Source of the DNA: Scandinavium sp051650185
GTDB lineage: Bacteria; Pseudomonadota; Gammaproteobacteria; Enterobacterales; Enterobacteriaceae
NCBI RefSeq assembly: GCF_051650185.1
Contig: NZ_JBOFIN010000077.1
Coordinates: 38,309-102,308, forward strand
Length of the DNA: 64,000 nt
Direction: 5' to 3'
Position numbers and translations under genes: made by a program. Shown one piece after another: positions 26,401 to 36,059 of the stretch (the first letter of the stretch is position 1; each line of letters starts with the position of its first letter). Under the pieces are notes generated by a model. That model made no database searches. It was not told the DNA's origin and was given only the letters and a program-made list of their open reading frames with translations.

Positions 26401-29400
26401 AGTTAGATCTTTCCTTGCTGACGGCATCGGCAGGCACGACCGGTCTGCGTTTTGTGAGCAACGGCGGCGAAACGCGTTCAACCTCCTTCACCGTGTCGGC
26501 GGTCGATCGCTGGGGTGCGGTTTCCAGCGGCGTCGCCACCGTGAACATCGTCATCACCAACGTGAACGATGGCCCAACGATCGCGCCAACCCCTGACGGA
26601 GCCGATCCGGTGGTGCCTCCGGACTCGCCCAATAATATCGGCGGGCCTCCGGCGAATAACCCTTTAAGCGTGGTGGAAGGCAGCTACGGCCAAATCACTA
26701 ACGGCCTGTTGCAGGCTTACGATCCGGACAGCACAGCCGATCAGGTGCAGTTCACTATCACCAGCGTGCCGACTCAGGGCCGCCTGCTCTACTCCACCGA
26801 TGGCGTGCATTTCAGCACCATCGGGGTCGGCTCGTCCTTCACTCAGCAGGACATCAACAACGGCTACATCTGGTATGTGAATAACGGCACCGAGGGCAAC
26901 ACCACCGACGGCTTTAACTTCACGCTCTCCGACGGCAACAAAGAGCAGACCAACGTTCACTTTGCCATTAATCAGCTCCCGGCTAACGATCCGCCAGCCG
27001 TGTCCGGGCCTTCCGCGCCGGTGAACGTCGGCGGCGATACGCCAACCAACGTGCCGGGCTTCAGCCTTAGCGACCCGGATTTAAGCGTCGGCGCAGGAAA
27101 CATAACGGACAACACCACGGTTATCGTCCGCCTGTTACACAACGACGGCAGCGCCTTTAGCCAGGTGGACTACAGCGATGTCACGCTGGCTATCAATGCC
27201 GCAAGCGGTGTGACGGGCAGCCCCAGCGTGCAGGGCGGCTATCTGGTCTTCAGCGGCACGGTCGCCCAAATCAACGCCGCGCTCGCCAGCCTGACCGTCG
27301 CCTTCAGCGGCGACCATAACGAGCAGTATCAGCTCCAGGTGATTGCCGACGACCGCCTGCGGAACCCGGACGGCTCGCTCTCCGGCAGCGCCAACGGCGG
27401 CCCGGTCAACCAGCCCAATCCGCTCCCGGGCAACCCGCTGCCGGTCGATGCCAGGATCTATAACTGGTACGCCGACGCTGTACCAGCCAGCGACGGCAAC
27501 ATCACCGCCTCATCGGTAGTGATCCGCGCTTCGCAGACAGACGATCCGGGCAATTTCACCGCCCCCACCAGCGCTAATGCGCTGGAAGATCAGAACTCGC
27601 CTATCGGGCGCGGGCAGTTTGTCGTCAGCGATGTGGAATCCAACGCCTTCAATTTGCCGGTGACCGTCACACTGACGGTGGCTCAGGGCACGCTGGGCAT
27701 CGGCGGGAACGGCTCGCAGACCCTCGTGAATGGCGTGACGATCACGGGCGACAATACGGGAACGCTGGTGCTGACGGGCGTGGCGCGAGATATCGAAGCT
27801 CTGCTCAACGACAACAGCCTCGGCCTGACCTATAAATCGGCGTTAAACGCCAACCAGGATCAGAACGGCGCGGCAGCGGGCGATGTCACCATCAACATGC
27901 ACATGGACACCAGCGCCTCGCATATCGGCAGCGATACCGGGCCTGCGCCTGCGGACCAGCAGATTGCGGTCACCATTGGCATCGTCAACGACGCGCCGAC
28001 TGTGACGCCACCGAGCAGCACGGTCATTCAGTTGCAAAACGGCACGCCGGGAGGCAATAACGTTCCCGGCTTCTCCATTGGCGATGTCGATGTGACCGAT
28101 GCCGGAGGCATTCAGCCTGGCGAAAGCGATCAGATTCAGGTCACCATCCGTTTAACGGACGATAACGGCGTACCGCTGTCGCTGATTCAGTACCGCGACC
28201 TGCAAAACTCGGCGGTAACCATTACCTCCACCAACGCCGCCAGCTCCGGCGTCACCATTCAAAGCACGTCCGTCGACGGCAACCCACCGTACAACGGCGA
28301 CAGAATGCCGTTAGTCGTTCGCGGCACCGTGGCGCAAATCAACGCCTTCCTCGCCGGGTTACAGGTGCAGCTGACCGGCATTCAGGTCGACAACATGAAC
28401 GACTATCTTCATGTCGAAGTGATCGCCGATGACCGCGCCCGCGATGCCAGCGGCAACCTGATTGTCGGCGCAGATGCCAACGGTGGCCCGGACAATGCCA
28501 GCGGAGGCGTGGGTACGGTTGCCCCTCCTTCAACCGAAGTGAATCCTTTTGCGGCAGTGCCAGGCGGGCTCACGCAAAACGTGACCTTCGGCTTTGTTCG
28601 CGTATTCCAGAACAGCACCAACGATCCGGCTCGCGTCACGCTGGGCGATAACCCTGCCCTGACCGCCAATGAAGGCAGCGCCACGGTTAACCTTCCTGCC
28701 ATCAACGTCGACGATATCGATGCGCTGGATGACGTGATTCAGGTCGATGTCACGCTCGCCAACGGGTTTGTGTTCTCTTCCGTCGGCGGCAGCGGCGGCA
28801 CGTTAACAGGCGTCGGCACCGGGCATATTACCCTGACCGGCACCACCGATCAGATCAACTCCCGGCTGGCTTCGCTGGTCGTGCAGCTGCCAGATGTGCC
28901 AGGTTCTGCCACCGCCGCAGACTGGAACGGCGCGTTTGGCGTCACGGTGGTGGTCAATGATTTGGGCAACAGCGGCGGACGTCCGTCGAACATTGCTAAC
29001 CAGCCTGACGATCCGAATGCCGATCCGGGTTCCGTTTCCTATCAGGACGGCACCTCGGCCGCGCTGGTCACCACGCGCGAATTTACCTTTACCGTCAATC
29101 CAGTGAACGACGCACCGGTGGTGAACGGCACGCCGACGCAAACCCTGCCAGCCGTCAGCGAAGATAGCGCGGCAAGCAGCATCGGCGGCAGCTCAGTGAG
29201 CAGCCTGTTTCTGAGCAAATTCAATGACAGCAAAGATTTAGTCAGCAACAGCGGCAATGGCGCCACAGGGGGCACGGGCAGCGATGGCTTCTTTGGCGTT
29301 GCCATTACCCAGCTCACGCCAAATGCCGCTCAGGGCGTGTGGCAATACTCGCTGGATGGCGGCGCAAGCTGGGCTGCCGTCGGCGCGCGCAGCGACAGCA

Positions 29401-32400
29401 ATGCGCTGATCCTCAACGGCACCGCGCTGATCCGCTTTGTGCCTGCTGCCAACTTCTTCGGCACGCCGACAACGCTCGGCGTTCGTCTGGTTGAAGGCAA
29501 CAGCAATAACGATCAGACCAGCACCACCACAGAACCGACCAACGGCGCGAGCTTTAACATCGGCAGCAATCACGGCGGCACCTCGCGTTTTAGCGATGGC
29601 GTGATCGTATTAAGCACCTCAGTGACTGGCGTGAACGATCGCCCGACGCTCGGGGTCACCAACACCACCATTAACGAAGATTCACCGCAAACTAACCTGA
29701 CGCTCGGTCAACTGCTGCAAACCACCTGGAGCGATAAAACGGACGATCAGTCGTCGATTGCAGGCGGGGGCAAAGCCGACGGCACGCTGCAATACGTCGC
29801 CATCACGGGCAACAGCGTGGACAGCAGCAAAGGCCACTGGGAATACTCGCTCAACGGCACCACCTGGCTCCAGTTGCCAACTGGCCTCAGTGACAGCCGG
29901 GCGCTGGTATTGAGCAGCAGCACGCTGATTCGTTTTGTGCCGCTCGCAAACTACAACGGCCCGGTCAGCGGCGGCCTGACGGTACGCGGCTCGGACTCGA
30001 ACACCAGCGCGGACACCGGCGTCAACTCGCCGGGTGATATCTACACCCTGACCAATCTCGACACCGCCACCAGCCACTGGTCGAACAGCAACACTATCGG
30101 CATCAGCATTACGCCCGTGCAGGATGCGTTTAAAGACGATTACACGATCCACGCCAACAATACGCTGGTGAAAACCACGGCCGATCTGCTGGCGAATGAC
30201 ACCTTCGAAAACGCCGGACGGCAGATTACCGCCGTGACTCAGCCTCAGCATGGCACGCTCACTTTCGTCAACGGCGTGCTGACCTACCAGCCTTCGCAGG
30301 GCTACGTGGGCGATGACAGCTATGTCTACACCGTCACCAGCGGCGGCGTGACCGAAACAGCAACCGTGACGATCCACGTCACCAATACCGTGCCTGCCCC
30401 GGCCGCCGATCTGTTTATCACCCCGGAAGACACGCCGTTTACCGACAACGTGCTGGATAACGACACCGACGCCGACGGTGACCCGCTCACCGTCACCAGC
30501 TTCACGATTGACGGGCAAAGCTATGCTGCCGGGACGCTGGTCACGCTGACCAACAATCGCGGTACGTTGCAACTCAACGCCAACGGCACCTTTACCTACA
30601 CGCCGGTGAGCGACTGGCACGGCGTGGTCAGCCTGAGCTATGTGGTCAGCGACGGCAATAACGGTGGGCAGAAAAGCACCAACATCGGACTTATCGTGAC
30701 CCCGGTCCCGGATATCGTGAACGATGCCAGCAGCACCCACGCCGGGGTCGAGGTCAGCACCGACGTGCTGGCCAACGACAGCTTCAGCAACCCTGACCAG
30801 AGGGTCACGGCGGTCAGCCAGGGCACCCACGGCACGGTGACGATTGGCGCGAACAATCAGGTTATCTACACGCCGGATGCCGGGTTCGTCGGCACCGACT
30901 CCTACACCTACACCGTGACCAGCGGCGGCGTCACGGAGCGCGGCACGGTGTTCATCAACGTGACCAACACCGAACCTACCGCAGACAACATCATTGTCAG
31001 CACGCCGGAAGACACCACCGTCAGCGGTAATCTGCTGGCGCGTATTCAGGATCCGGACGGCGACCCGATTCAGGTCACCGATTTCACCGTCAACGGACAA
31101 ACCTACCAGGCCGGGCAAACCATCACGCTGGCGGGCTACGGCGCACTGACTATCCAGACTAACGGCAGCTGGCAGTTCATTCCGGTTGCCGACTGGAACG
31201 GCACCGTGCCGCACATTGATTTCACCGTCAGCGATGGCAACGAAGGCGGCACCAACAGCAGCTCGCTGGATATAACCGTCACGCCGGTCGCCGATATTGC
31301 GAACGACAGCGCAACGGTCCACGCCGGAAAAACGCTGACTCTCTCGCCGCTCGCCAATGACAGTTTCGAAAACAGCAATGCCGCCATTACCGCACTCGGC
31401 ACGCCGCAACACGGCAGCGTGGTGCAAAACGGCAATCAGCTGATTTACACCCCGGCAGCGGGCTTTGTCGGTCGCGATACCTTTACCTATACCGTCACCA
31501 GCGGCGGCGTAACGGAAACGGCCACCATCACCATTGATGTGGTGAACATCGCGCCGACGGTAACCCCGCTGGTCGTCAGCACTGCGGAGGACACGCCGCT
31601 TAACGGCAGCGTGCTCGGGAATGCGATTGACAGCGACGGTGACAGCCTGAGCGTCAGCAACTTCACGATAAACGGCACCACGGTTGCCGCAGGCACCACC
31701 GTCCAAATCGCCGGTCAGGGTGCATTTACCCTGAATGCCAACGGCAGCTACACCTTTACGCCCGTGGGTGACTGGCATGGCACAGTAACGGGGATCAGCT
31801 TCACCGTCAGCGATGGCAGCAGCAACGGCTCCGTCAATAACACCCTGAACATCACCGTCACTCCGGCGCAGGATGCCTACGACGATATGGCCGCCACGCA
31901 CGCGGGCACTGCGGTCGACATCGACGTGCTGGAAAACGACACCTTCAGCAACAGCGACCGCACGGTTTCGCTGCCGCAAAGCAGCACCGCGCTTGGTGGC
32001 ACGGTCAGCGTGGATGCCAACGGTATTGTGCATTATGAGCCGCCTGCGGGCGTGCCGACCGGACAGGACACGTTTACCTACACCGTCACCAGCGGTGGTG
32101 TGACTGAAACCGCCACCGTCACGGTCTATATCACCAACGCCACTCCGGTGGTTATCGACGCTGTTCTTGCCGTCCAGGAAGATCACACGCTCACCGACAC
32201 TATCGGGACGCTGGATCAGGACACCGACGTAGTACGCTTTACGGGCTTCTCAATCAACGGCACCCGCTACGATATTCCCGGTTCACCGGGAGACCTGAGC
32301 GGCAGCGCCTTTGCCGATATCAGCGGCGTGGGCCGCATTACGATCGCGGCGGATCACCAGCTGACGTTCGTCCCGGCCGCCGACTGGAACGGGCTGGTGC

Positions 32401-35400
32401 CGACCGTCACTATTTTCGCCACCGACGACACGGGCGCAGGCGAAGTCTCAGGGAAAGTGTTTATCACCGTGCTGCCTGTTGCCGATATCGTTAACGACAG
32501 CATCACCACCCACGCCGGGACGCCAGTGACCAGCAACCTGCTGGCGAACGACACCTTCGAGTCCGGCAATCCGCAGATAACGGGCGTCACTCAGCCAGGC
32601 CACGGTACCGTCAGTATTGTGAATAACCAGGTGGTCTACACCCCGACTGCGGGTTACGTCGGCAACGATACCTACACTTACACGGTCACCAGCGGCGGCG
32701 TAACGGAAACCGCGACCGTAACGGTCACTGTCACCAACACCCCGCCAGTGGGCGTTCCGGATATCAGCAGCGGCAACGAAGACACCGTGCTCAGCGGCAA
32801 CGTACTGAGCAATGATACCGATGCCAATAGCGACACCCTGCGAGTCACCAGCTTCCAGCTCCCCGGCGAAACGGCCACCCACGCCGCAGGCAGCAGCGTG
32901 TTGATTGCCGGGAAAGGAACGATTGTCGTCAACAGCGACGGCACGTGGCGCTTCACACCGATTGCCGACTGGAACGGCGTGGTGCCGACCATCACCTATA
33001 ACCTCAGCGACGGCAACACCGGTGGCACCAGCAGCAGCACACTGGATCTGACCGTCATCCCCGTCGCGGATATCGTGCCGGATACCGTTTCTACCCACTC
33101 GGGCGTGTCGATCCTGTTTAATCCGCTGCGAAACGACACGTTCGAGAACAGCGATCATACCCTCACCGCCACCAGCAACGGCTCCTGGGGAACGGTTACC
33201 ATTGAAAACGGCCAACTGCGCTACACCCCGGCGGCGGGATATGTCGGCACCGATACCTTCACCTATACCGTCACCAGCGGCGGCGTGAATGAAACCACTA
33301 CCGTCACGGTGAACGTCACCAACACCGCGCCAACGCCGCTGCCGGATGTCGCGCAAGGGAATGAAGACAGGCTTCAGGCGGGTAACGTACTGACCAATGA
33401 CCGCGATCTGGATGGCGACACGCTAAAAGTGGTGTCGTACACCGTGGCGGGCGACAGCACGGTTCACGCCGCCGGAACCGCCGTCACGATTGCCGGGAAA
33501 GGCTCGCTGACGCTGCTTGCCAACGGCGTCTGGCTGTTCAACCCGGTCAACGACTGGAACGGCACGCTGCCCGTTATCACCTACACCCTGACCGACGGTA
33601 ACAGCAATGGCGTGCGCAGCAGCCCCCTGGCTATCACCGTACTTCCGGTTCAGGATGCCTTTGACGATACGGCCACCACCCACGCGGGCAATCCTGTTGA
33701 TACGGATGTGCTGGCGAATGACACCTTCAGCAACCCGAATGCGGCCATCAGCGCCTGGAGCAACGGCGCACACGGCACGGTCACGCTGGTGAACGGTGAA
33801 TTGCGCTATACGCCTGACGCGGGTTATGTCGGCAACGACACCTATACCTACACCGTGACCAGCGCCGGGATCACCGAAACGGCGACAGTGCATGTCACCG
33901 TCACCGACACGGTGCCGCAAGCGGTAGATGACCTGAATCTGGCGCAGGAAGATCACGTGCTGAGCGGAAACGTGCTGGTCAATGACAGCGACCCGGATAA
34001 CGATCCGCTGGTAGTGACCCAGTTTACCGTCAACGGTCAGACCGCCAATGCTGGCGATTCCGTCACAATAACCGGGGTCGGCACCTTTACCCTGCGCGCT
34101 GACGGCAGCTACAGCCTGACGCCAATAGCCGACTGGAACGGCGTGGTGCCTCGCATCACCTACACCATCAGCGATGGCAACCAGGGAGGAACCTCTTCGG
34201 CAGCGCTGCTGCTCGGTATTCTGCCCGTGCGGGATGCCATCGATGACAGCGCCAGCACCCATGCTAATCAGCCGATCAGCGTCGACGTGCTGGCAAACGA
34301 CACCTTCAGCAACAGCGATAAAACCCTGAGCGGCTTCACTCAGGGCAGCCACGGCAGCGTGCGGATGGTGAACGGTCAGTTGGTTTACACGCCGTCAACC
34401 GGGTTTGTCGGCCAGGATAAATTCACCTATACCGTCACCAGCGGCGGCGTCACCGAAACCGCCACGGTGACCATTGCCGTCACCAACAGCTTGCCGATTG
34501 TGACGCCGAAAGGCGCTATCACCGGCGAAGGCGTGCCTGTTGGCGGCAACCTGCTGGATAACAGCCGCGATCCGGACGGCGACAAAATTTTCGTCCAGCA
34601 GTTTACCGTCAACGGCGAAACCTTTACCGCCGGGCAAAGCGTGACGCTTGCCGGACAAGGCCGCCTGACCATCAACCGCGACGGCAGCTGGCGCTTTGTG
34701 CCAGAAGCCAGCTACTCCGGGGTGATCCCGCTGGTGAGCTGGCGAGCCAGCGACGGCAACGACGGCGGCACCGCCACCAGCCTGCTGCGCATTGCCGTCA
34801 CGCCGGTGGTCAATATCACCGTGCGCGAGTCCAGCCTGACCTCGGGCAACCGCGATCTCAGCGAAGTGGTGACCAGCGTGCAGCTGGTCTCCCTCACGCC
34901 GATTAACCAGCTGTCGTTTAACGGCACGATCCTGAGCCTCGCACGCCTGCAACAGCTGTCGGAAAATCCGCTTCTGCTCAACAGCAAGCAGGGGCTGGTG
35001 CAGCTGTTCAACTATGTCAACCGGGGCGACACCGGGCTGCTGAGCTACCGCTTTATTTTGCAGCACGCGCTGCATCAGCCGGGGGTCGGTCAAACCAGCG
35101 ATACCATCACCTGGCACATCAACGGCAACAACGATCAGATTGGCGGCGTGCTGACCATCACCGTCATCGACGATGTGCCGACCGCGCGCAACAACAATGC
35201 GGAAATCATTCAGGACCGCAGCGAGCAAAGCGCTCAGGGCAACCTGTTCAACGACGACCGCATCGGTGCCGACGGCCCGGCGGCCAATGGCCCGGTGACG
35301 GCCGTGCAGTCCGGCAACACCGGACGCAATGGCGTGATTGGCGGCAGCACCCAGGGCGAATACGGCACGCTTCGACTGGATAAAAACGGCAACTGGCAGT

Positions 35401-36044
35401 ACGAACTCGATCGCAGCAACAGCAAGGTTGCCGCACTGGATGCCAGCGCATCGCTGACAGAAGTCTTCACCTACACCATAACCGACAGCGACGGCGATAC
35501 CTCAACCGCTACGCTGACGGTGACCATTTATGGCACCACGCCGCCGATACCCCCCTCAACGGACAACCGCTTTATCGATCCGTGGCAGCGCTACGACTAC
35601 GGCAGCCAGGCGCAAACAGGCCAACGCCTGAGCTATCAGCCCGCGCTGTTTATTCTGCCGATGATTTACAGCCAGGATAACAGCGCCAGCGGGCGTTCAT
35701 GGGCCGAAGCACAAAGCGGTTACGGGCTGACGGACGCCAGCGCCCCGGTGTTACAAAACGCGGTGCTGTTTGAAGGGATGCTGGCAGAACAGGATCGCGC
35801 ACGTCGCGAAACGCCGCCAACGCTGAGCGGAAACGGTCTCGGCGAGAATCTCTTGTGGGATGCCTTTAGCCCGTTCTCAGTGGCGAAAGCCGCCGAGCGC
35901 GACAAAACGCAACACGCTCACCCGGCGGCGCACGCAGAACAGCGCGGCGCACCGTCTTTATCCGCTCAACTTAAGAGTGCCAGCCGTGCAGCGTCCCTGC
36001 CGGAACAGATTGTTATTGTGCCTCCTCCGTCAGCCACTCGCTGA
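23412..36044 (+). CDS. Giant DUF4347 / cadherin-like repeat exoprotein (4210 residues)
   Basis: A very large surface or secreted protein, presumably an adhesin or biofilm matrix protein. It has no ordinary signal peptide. The basic N-terminus (RLRALSPRRHRFALEARQLF, then DGAAV) resembles the LEPR-XLL-type motif at the start of many giant repeat proteins. A DUF4347 domain follows at about 70-225, with a His-Gly (125-126) and a Gly-Cys (167-168), each at the end of a hydrophobic strand. Then come about nine cadherin/Ig-like units marked by VNDxP junctions (to about residue 2237), eight tandem 195-residue two-domain units (about 2238-3800), a VCBS-like domain (GEYGTLRLDKNGNWQYELD) and an Ala/Pro-rich tail. 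No RTX nonapeptides are seen. An ATG at 23418 is an alternative start; neither has a strong ribosome site. First gene of the export operon. Confidence 0.9.
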   Translation: MTMNERLRALSPRRHRFALEARQLFDGAAVTETAHHADTDTLHHDSVAEAPKAITVAPPAPKAVSAAPAEVYVVDSHIQNWQSLVSQLPQGSKVVVLNDNSSGLDQINKALQGSENIQAIHILSHGASDTLGLGSDTLTAQNLAKYSQQLNTLGSHLSADGDILLYGCDISSRDTALVTRIASLTQADVASSTDMTGSAALGGDWVLESHIGTIDTRSLALDYDRLLEVPEVRTSSSGLTVSEPTVLNPGAERGQLSGWQVTATDDSVTVSISVRDTTLGSLSDGTHQGSTLSFTGTAAQAQNWLNSLTFTAADIETGKTSASTFLDVNISSESGSSASELGITITPANDPTTVPDGTLSVRENGSTTIDTSALNAQDSDVTAGGQTWSQVVYELSAMPQYGYLTLNGQRLGVGSVFTQQDVISGRLQYVHTATGATQNSSDNFTAVVNDGATPASASESVTVTLNVAPVNQPPTVSGEGLVYEGQPANATDTGNVGQYITADGGGDPQDTNLTLTITSLPTHGTLYFRGQPVTIGQTFSYADKQYLTYQNYGEEGVTQDDFGIRVTDNGGGTGTPASSDGVITLDVRPVNDEPVIDPDMTSNGAVDDSNATLVLTPGMINATDADSSPGSISFIVDTTNMTHGYLTVNGERVQNGDSFTLQDVLDGKVVYHQYADADFDGQQDSFDFVVIDHSESRYWDSEGNPHDRNGGIWDGTEPDSSVTHFRFTVDLIDTNQTNGQLEPPPGDVPVIDPQVTIGDPDYFGDNVNNPGSTSHGSFSEGGTLTLSGDSTNTTNPGMTYTVSGIPENQVVYTFEGFNTPGLTLQKSDSNGGWITIQPYGSFTQADLNDGLIRIVHDGNETFHFQATFSVSAGLVGLDSNGNPLDDAWHPVIDIYVTPVNDAPDASGTTQAVIKEGDTLPITTGLISITDPDDANSGSPWETSPTLDGNTNYALNNAASGADALKFIIESLPQGGSLQYLSNGTWITLTQADIGNTQLDLSLLTASAGTTGLRFVSNGGETRSTSFTVSAVDRWGAVSSGVATVNIVITNVNDGPTIAPTPDGADPVVPPDSPNNIGGPPANNPLSVVEGSYGQITNGLLQAYDPDSTADQVQFTITSVPTQGRLLYSTDGVHFSTIGVGSSFTQQDINNGYIWYVNNGTEGNTTDGFNFTLSDGNKEQTNVHFAINQLPANDPPAVSGPSAPVNVGGDTPTNVPGFSLSDPDLSVGAGNITDNTTVIVRLLHNDGSAFSQVDYSDVTLAINAASGVTGSPSVQGGYLVFSGTVAQINAALASLTVAFSGDHNEQYQLQVIADDRLRNPDGSLSGSANGGPVNQPNPLPGNPLPVDARIYNWYADAVPASDGNITASSVVIRASQTDDPGNFTAPTSANALEDQNSPIGRGQFVVSDVESNAFNLPVTVTLTVAQGTLGIGGNGSQTLVNGVTITGDNTGTLVLTGVARDIEALLNDNSLGLTYKSALNANQDQNGAAAGDVTINMHMDTSASHIGSDTGPAPADQQIAVTIGIVNDAPTVTPPSSTVIQLQNGTPGGNNVPGFSIGDVDVTDAGGIQPGESDQIQVTIRLTDDNGVPLSLIQYRDLQNSAVTITSTNAASSGVTIQSTSVDGNPPYNGDRMPLVVRGTVAQINAFLAGLQVQLTGIQVDNMNDYLHVEVIADDRARDASGNLIVGADANGGPDNASGGVGTVAPPSTEVNPFAAVPGGLTQNVTFGFVRVFQNSTNDPARVTLGDNPALTANEGSATVNLPAINVDDIDALDDVIQVDVTLANGFVFSSVGGSGGTLTGVGTGHITLTGTTDQINSRLASLVVQLPDVPGSATAADWNGAFGVTVVVNDLGNSGGRPSNIANQPDDPNADPGSVSYQDGTSAALVTTREFTFTVNPVNDAPVVNGTPTQTLPAVSEDSAASSIGGSSVSSLFLSKFNDSKDLVSNSGNGATGGTGSDGFFGVAITQLTPNAAQGVWQYSLDGGASWAAVGARSDSNALILNGTALIRFVPAANFFGTPTTLGVRLVEGNSNNDQTSTTTEPTNGASFNIGSNHGGTSRFSDGVIVLSTSVTGVNDRPTLGVTNTTINEDSPQTNLTLGQLLQTTWSDKTDDQSSIAGGGKADGTLQYVAITGNSVDSSKGHWEYSLNGTTWLQLPTGLSDSRALVLSSSTLIRFVPLANYNGPVSGGLTVRGSDSNTSADTGVNSPGDIYTLTNLDTATSHWSNSNTIGISITPVQDAFKDDYTIHANNTLVKTTADLLANDTFENAGRQITAVTQPQHGTLTFVNGVLTYQPSQGYVGDDSYVYTVTSGGVTETATVTIHVTNTVPAPAADLFITPEDTPFTDNVLDNDTDADGDPLTVTSFTIDGQSYAAGTLVTLTNNRGTLQLNANGTFTYTPVSDWHGVVSLSYVVSDGNNGGQKSTNIGLIVTPVPDIVNDASSTHAGVEVSTDVLANDSFSNPDQRVTAVSQGTHGTVTIGANNQVIYTPDAGFVGTDSYTYTVTSGGVTERGTVFINVTNTEPTADNIIVSTPEDTTVSGNLLARIQDPDGDPIQVTDFTVNGQTYQAGQTITLAGYGALTIQTNGSWQFIPVADWNGTVPHIDFTVSDGNEGGTNSSSLDITVTPVADIANDSATVHAGKTLTLSPLANDSFENSNAAITALGTPQHGSVVQNGNQLIYTPAAGFVGRDTFTYTVTSGGVTETATITIDVVNIAPTVTPLVVSTAEDTPLNGSVLGNAIDSDGDSLSVSNFTINGTTVAAGTTVQIAGQGAFTLNANGSYTFTPVGDWHGTVTGISFTVSDGSSNGSVNNTLNITVTPAQDAYDDMAATHAGTAVDIDVLENDTFSNSDRTVSLPQSSTALGGTVSVDANGIVHYEPPAGVPTGQDTFTYTVTSGGVTETATVTVYITNATPVVIDAVLAVQEDHTLTDTIGTLDQDTDVVRFTGFSINGTRYDIPGSPGDLSGSAFADISGVGRITIAADHQLTFVPAADWNGLVPTVTIFATDDTGAGEVSGKVFITVLPVADIVNDSITTHAGTPVTSNLLANDTFESGNPQITGVTQPGHGTVSIVNNQVVYTPTAGYVGNDTYTYTVTSGGVTETATVTVTVTNTPPVGVPDISSGNEDTVLSGNVLSNDTDANSDTLRVTSFQLPGETATHAAGSSVLIAGKGTIVVNSDGTWRFTPIADWNGVVPTITYNLSDGNTGGTSSSTLDLTVIPVADIVPDTVSTHSGVSILFNPLRNDTFENSDHTLTATSNGSWGTVTIENGQLRYTPAAGYVGTDTFTYTVTSGGVNETTTVTVNVTNTAPTPLPDVAQGNEDRLQAGNVLTNDRDLDGDTLKVVSYTVAGDSTVHAAGTAVTIAGKGSLTLLANGVWLFNPVNDWNGTLPVITYTLTDGNSNGVRSSPLAITVLPVQDAFDDTATTHAGNPVDTDVLANDTFSNPNAAISAWSNGAHGTVTLVNGELRYTPDAGYVGNDTYTYTVTSAGITETATVHVTVTDTVPQAVDDLNLAQEDHVLSGNVLVNDSDPDNDPLVVTQFTVNGQTANAGDSVTITGVGTFTLRADGSYSLTPIADWNGVVPRITYTISDGNQGGTSSAALLLGILPVRDAIDDSASTHANQPISVDVLANDTFSNSDKTLSGFTQGSHGSVRMVNGQLVYTPSTGFVGQDKFTYTVTSGGVTETATVTIAVTNSLPIVTPKGAITGEGVPVGGNLLDNSRDPDGDKIFVQQFTVNGETFTAGQSVTLAGQGRLTINRDGSWRFVPEASYSGVIPLVSWRASDGNDGGTATSLLRIAVTPVVNITVRESSLTSGNRDLSEVVTSVQLVSLTPINQLSFNGTILSLARLQQLSENPLLLNSKQGLVQLFNYVNRGDTGLLSYRFILQHALHQPGVGQTSDTITWHINGNNDQIGGVLTITVIDDVPTARNNNAEIIQDRSEQSAQGNLFNDDRIGADGPAANGPVTAVQSGNTGRNGVIGGSTQGEYGTLRLDKNGNWQYELDRSNSKVAALDASASLTEVFTYTITDSDGDTSTATLTVTIYGTTPPIPPSTDNRFIDPWQRYDYGSQAQTGQRLSYQPALFILPMIYSQDNSASGRSWAEAQSGYGLTDASAPVLQNAVLFEGMLAEQDRARRETPPTLSGNGLGENLLWDAFSPFSVAKAAERDKTQHAHPAAHAEQRGAPSLSAQLKSASRAASLPEQIVIVPPPSATR
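30118..34810 (+). repeat. Eight tandem ~586-bp repeats in the exoprotein gene
   Basis: Each unit encodes about 195 residues: a first domain starting D(A/I)xxDxxxTHAG, containing VLANDTF and ending TYTVTSGGVTETATVT, and a second starting with NED/QED and containing DWNG and SDGNxGGT. Units begin near 30118, 30710, 31295, 31870, 32480, 33065, 33650 and 34235. Short stretches around the TVTSGGVTE codons are nearly identical between units. Confidence 0.8.
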
Positions 36045-36059
36045 TGGGGAGCAGGGTTT

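Noticed and set aside
29682..32186. 834-codon open frame on the minus strand
   Set aside because: It is antisense to the tandem repeats of the giant exoprotein. Its length comes from repeated GC-rich codons, and the translation has no recognisable domains, ribosome site or neighbours.
30118..34810. Possible CRISPR-like array from regularly spaced near-identical stretches
   Set aside because: The period is about 586 bp, the repeats are in frame with a protein domain pattern, and there are no cas genes.
23412..36044. RTX adhesin with calcium-binding nonapeptides and type I secretion signal
   Set aside because: No GGxGxDxUx repeats were found in the C-terminal region, and no ABC transporter is in the operon.
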